Source of the DNA: Cycas panzhihuaensis | Lineage: Eukaryota; Cycadophyta | NCBI GenBank assembly: GCA_023213395.1 | Contig: CM041465.1 | Location: 134,051,741-134,115,740, forward strand | Direction of reading: 5' to 3' | Length of the DNA stretch: 64,000 nucleotides | Shown: positions 61,700-64,000 of the stretch, one piece after another | How positions within the stretch are numbered: position 1 is the stretch's first letter | How the letters are laid out: each line of letters opens with the position of its first letter | Notes under the pieces: generated by a model | Databases searched by the model: none | Seen by the model: only the letters and a program-made list of their open reading frames with translations | What the model was told of the DNA's origin: nothing | Made by a program: the position numbers and the translations under genes

Positions 61700-62640
61700 A
61701 AAAGAGAGCCAACTCTAGATGAAGACTATGGAAGAAGAAATGATAGCCTTAGATAAAAATAGCACATGGGATTTGGTAGATCTACCTGATGGTAAAAAAC
61801 CTATTGATAATAAATAGATCTTTAAGAAGAAGTTTTAGCCAAATGGTATTGTGAAAAAGTATAAGGCTTACTTGGTAATAAAGGGTTATTCCTAGGTCAA
61901 GGGAATAGATTTTGGTGAGGTATTTTCTCCTATTGTAAAAGTAGCTTCAATTAGATTTTTATTGGTTGTAATAATTGCCTATGATCTTGAGGTGGATCAA
62001 ATGGATGTGACAACTACATTTCTTCATGGTGACCTCGAGGAAGAAATTTATATATTATAACATGAAGCGTTTGAAGTTACAGGGAAAGAGAATATGGCGT
62101 GTGGGTTGAAGAAGTAATTATATGGCTTGAAACAATCATCGAGGATGTGGTATTCAAAGTTTAATTCTCATATATCGATGGATGGATTTGTGCACAACAA
62201 AGTAGATCATTATGTTTATTATAAATAGGTTGTTGATCACTTTGTTATTCTAACTTTATATCTTGATGATATACTTTTAATTAGTAATAATGAAGAAATA
62301 AACTAACTTATAAAAGGCCAACTAGCATCTTATTTTAAGATAAAGGACCTTGGTGCTACACATTTTTATTTGGATATTAAGATTAAAAGGGATAGAAGAA
62401 ATAGGAAGATTTGTCTTAGTCAAAGGTGATAAATTAAGATAATACTATAGCAGTTTAGGTTATAGGTTAGGAAACCAGTTAATATTCCTCTTCATATTGG
62501 TCTAAAATTATCATCTAAATAATGTCTAAAGACTTACCAAGAAGTTAAAGATATAGCATTTGTCCCTTATACTAGTGCTATTAGTAGCCTGATGTTTGTA
62601 ATGATTGCACTCAACCAGACATTACCTGTGTAGTGGGAGT
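61700..62640 (+). pseudogene. rt: Copia reverse transcriptase
   Basis: RVT_2 type: STWDLVDLPDGKKPIDN, KYKAYLVIKGYS, EVFSPIVKVASIRFLL, VDQMDVTTTFLHGDLEEEIY, YGLKQSSRMWY, the active site LYLDDILLISN, and IKDLGATHFYLDIKIKRD. Several TAG and TAA codons interrupt it. Confidence 0.85.
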
Positions 62641-62699
62641 AGTAAGTAGGTATATGCCAAACCTAGGTAGAAAGCATTGGATGGCTATAAAAACGATTT

Positions 62700-63246
62700 T
62701 TAGGTATTTATAAGGTACATCAAACTATGGAATTTCCTACCAAGGAGATCCCATAGAGAGTAGAATAGTGAACCTAAGAGGATTTTTTGATGCTAATTAG
62801 ACCAGAGATCTTGACAGTAAAAGATCTACAAGTGAGTATATTTTTACCCTTTATGGTGGAATAATCAGTTGGATGAGTAAAAAATAGCAAGTTGCGGCAC
62901 TTTCTAGCACAGAAGTAGAGTATATGGTAGGTACTCATATGTGCAAGGAAATGATTTAGTTATAGAGATTATGCATATATATTAACTTCAAGCAAGATGC
63001 TTTGAGGATAGATTATAATAATCAAAGTACAATTTACCTGATAAAGAACTCCACTTTTCATACTCGATCAAAACATATTAATGTGCAATTATATTTTGTG
63101 AGAGAAATGGTTCAAGATCATAAGGTGGACTTAGATAAGATTATTACATAAGTTAATATTATAAACTCATTGATTAAGATTGTTAGTAGAGAAAAATTTA
63201 GATGGTGTAGAAAGGTAATGGGTGTTTGTGATTTTGGCATTAAGTA
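62700..63246 (+). pseudogene. Copia RNase H
   Basis: DLDSKRSTSEYIFTLYGGIISWMSKK, then QVAALSSTEVEYMVG with the Glu, IDYNNQSTIYLIKN with an Asp, and TRSKHINVQLYFVREMV. The end of the polyprotein is near 63246 (CDFGIK then stop). Confidence 0.8.
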
Positions 63247-63338
63247 GTTGTGTATGTAGGTTTCTTGTAAAGTGTTCAATAAGTGGAAGATTATTAGATA
63301 TGTTGAACACTTTATAAGTGTTATATGGTTATAAGCAT
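63247..63338 (+). other. Copia 3' untranslated region
   Basis: Short AT-rich stretch before the 3' LTR. A purine-rich GTGGAAG at 63282 may be what remains of the polypurine tract; it is too decayed to place. Confidence 0.35.
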
Positions 63339-63772
63339 TACACCCAAGCCACTTTGTAGGGTTCGAGGGCCTATTGTAGGGCCTTTGACGGGAGGGTTCA
63401 GGGGGTAGTGGCCTCCCAAGTAGGAGCTACCAAGAAAAAATTTTATGTGTCTTATAGGGGTCTTTTTCAACCCATGGTTTATGCCCATTGTATTGTAAAA
63501 CTTCAAGGTAGTATCTTGTAAAGTTATGTCTATATATTCTTAAATAATAATATATGTAAAAGGTTGGATAAGTCTTTGATGAGTCAATGAGAAGAGTTAA
63601 GGTTTTCATCTGTGTAATTATTTATCCATTGCTCAGATTAATGAAAGGTCTATGCTTAAACTTGAATCCCATGGTGTTATTTATTGTATGCTTGGTTTAT
63701 TTATGTTATTTATTCTTTGTATGGTTTAGAGTTCTATTAATACATTACTTCTACGTTTATATTTTCTCTTCA
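63339..63772 (+). repeat. 3' LTR of the copia element
   Basis: Pairs with 58740-59193 and ends TTTCTCTTCA at 63772. Its first bases are decayed (TA in place of TG). Confidence 0.8.
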
Positions 63773-64000
63773 TCTTTCACATATTACCTAAATCCACTTT
63801 ATGTAAAAGACACCCTTCAAAAAATACCTATTTCAATATTAATTAATAGTGGTACATCATTAAATTTCATCAATATATCCCTTCCTTAATAATTAAACCT
63901 TTATATTATGCTAAAAATTAAATTTACCTACTTTGTACTTGGTCATCAGACCTTGCATTATGCAGGTATAATAAAAATCCTTCATCTTTAGAGGATTTGA
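63773..64000 (+). pseudogene. Possible fragment of another gypsy protease
   Basis: The plus-strand frame reads LQKIPISILINSGTSLNFIN near 63817-63876, like the LIDSGATHNFI site of plant chromovirus proteases, with Asp changed to Asn. If real, the copia element was inserted into an older plus-strand gypsy element. One short motif only. Confidence 0.35.

Larger units (their letters stand above)
58740..63772 (+). mobile_element. Ty1/copia retrotransposon (decayed)
   Basis: About 5.0 kb with LTRs of about 0.45 kb at both ends, a tRNA-iMet-type PBS and the copia order gag, protease, integrase, RT, RNase H. The RT wording (DVTTTFLHGDLEEEIY, YLDDILLISN) is close to Tork-like plant copia, but lineage needs a tree. 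A weak target duplication is possible (TCCTT at 58736-58740, TCTTT at 63773-63777). Inserted in unassigned DNA on the plus strand. Confidence 0.85.

Overview
The window is plant nuclear DNA made almost entirely of old, nested LTR retrotransposons. No host gene is supported. The plant origin is inferred from the Tat-type Ty3/gypsy polyproteins, the plant-type Ty1/copia pol, and an antisense gene resembling the plant mobile domain (PMD). Dense nesting with little removal suggests a large genome; the species cannot be named from this sequence.

Layout. Four related Ty3/gypsy elements, all on the minus strand, fill 1-56907. Bases 1-29 are the last bases of an LTR of element E, which is inserted in element D. 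D's gag side is 30-2709. A complete LTR at 2710-5960 is shared by D on its left and element B on its right, giving an internal-LTR-internal-LTR tandem. B is the oldest host and is cut into three pieces: 5961-6231, 23086-25077 and 44065-56907. Element A (6232-23085; GACAC target duplication at 6227-6231 and 23086-23090) sits in B's 3' untranslated region. Element C (25078-44064; duplication GTAAT/GTAAC) sits in an exon of B's antisense gene. From 56908 to 58739 there is unassigned AT-rich DNA. A decayed Ty1/copia element on the plus strand covers 58740-63772. A short gypsy-protease-like trace follows to the window end.

Each large gypsy element has the same order, read along its own (minus) strand: 5' LTR of 2.7-3.3 kb, primer-binding site, gag, aspartic protease, reverse transcriptase, RNase H and integrase in one long polyprotein frame. 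Next comes an oppositely oriented (plus-strand) three-exon gene for a PMD-like protein with its own TATA box. After that comes a separate RNase H reading frame of about 140 codons in the pol orientation, then a variable 3' untranslated region, the polypurine tract and the 3' LTR. The antisense gene and the stand-alone RNase H recur in A, B and C at matching positions and lengths, so they belong to the family and are not chance ORFs.

All coding regions are broken by stop codons and indels, mostly explained by C-to-T and G-to-A transitions. The whole window is therefore read as pseudogenic. The most interesting points are the antisense spliced PMD gene, the detached RNase H, a conserved splice-donor-like site in all six gypsy LTRs, GGTACC-centred palindromes in the LTRs and in the antisense gene's first intron, and a 1.1 kb TA microsatellite grown in C's 3' untranslated region.
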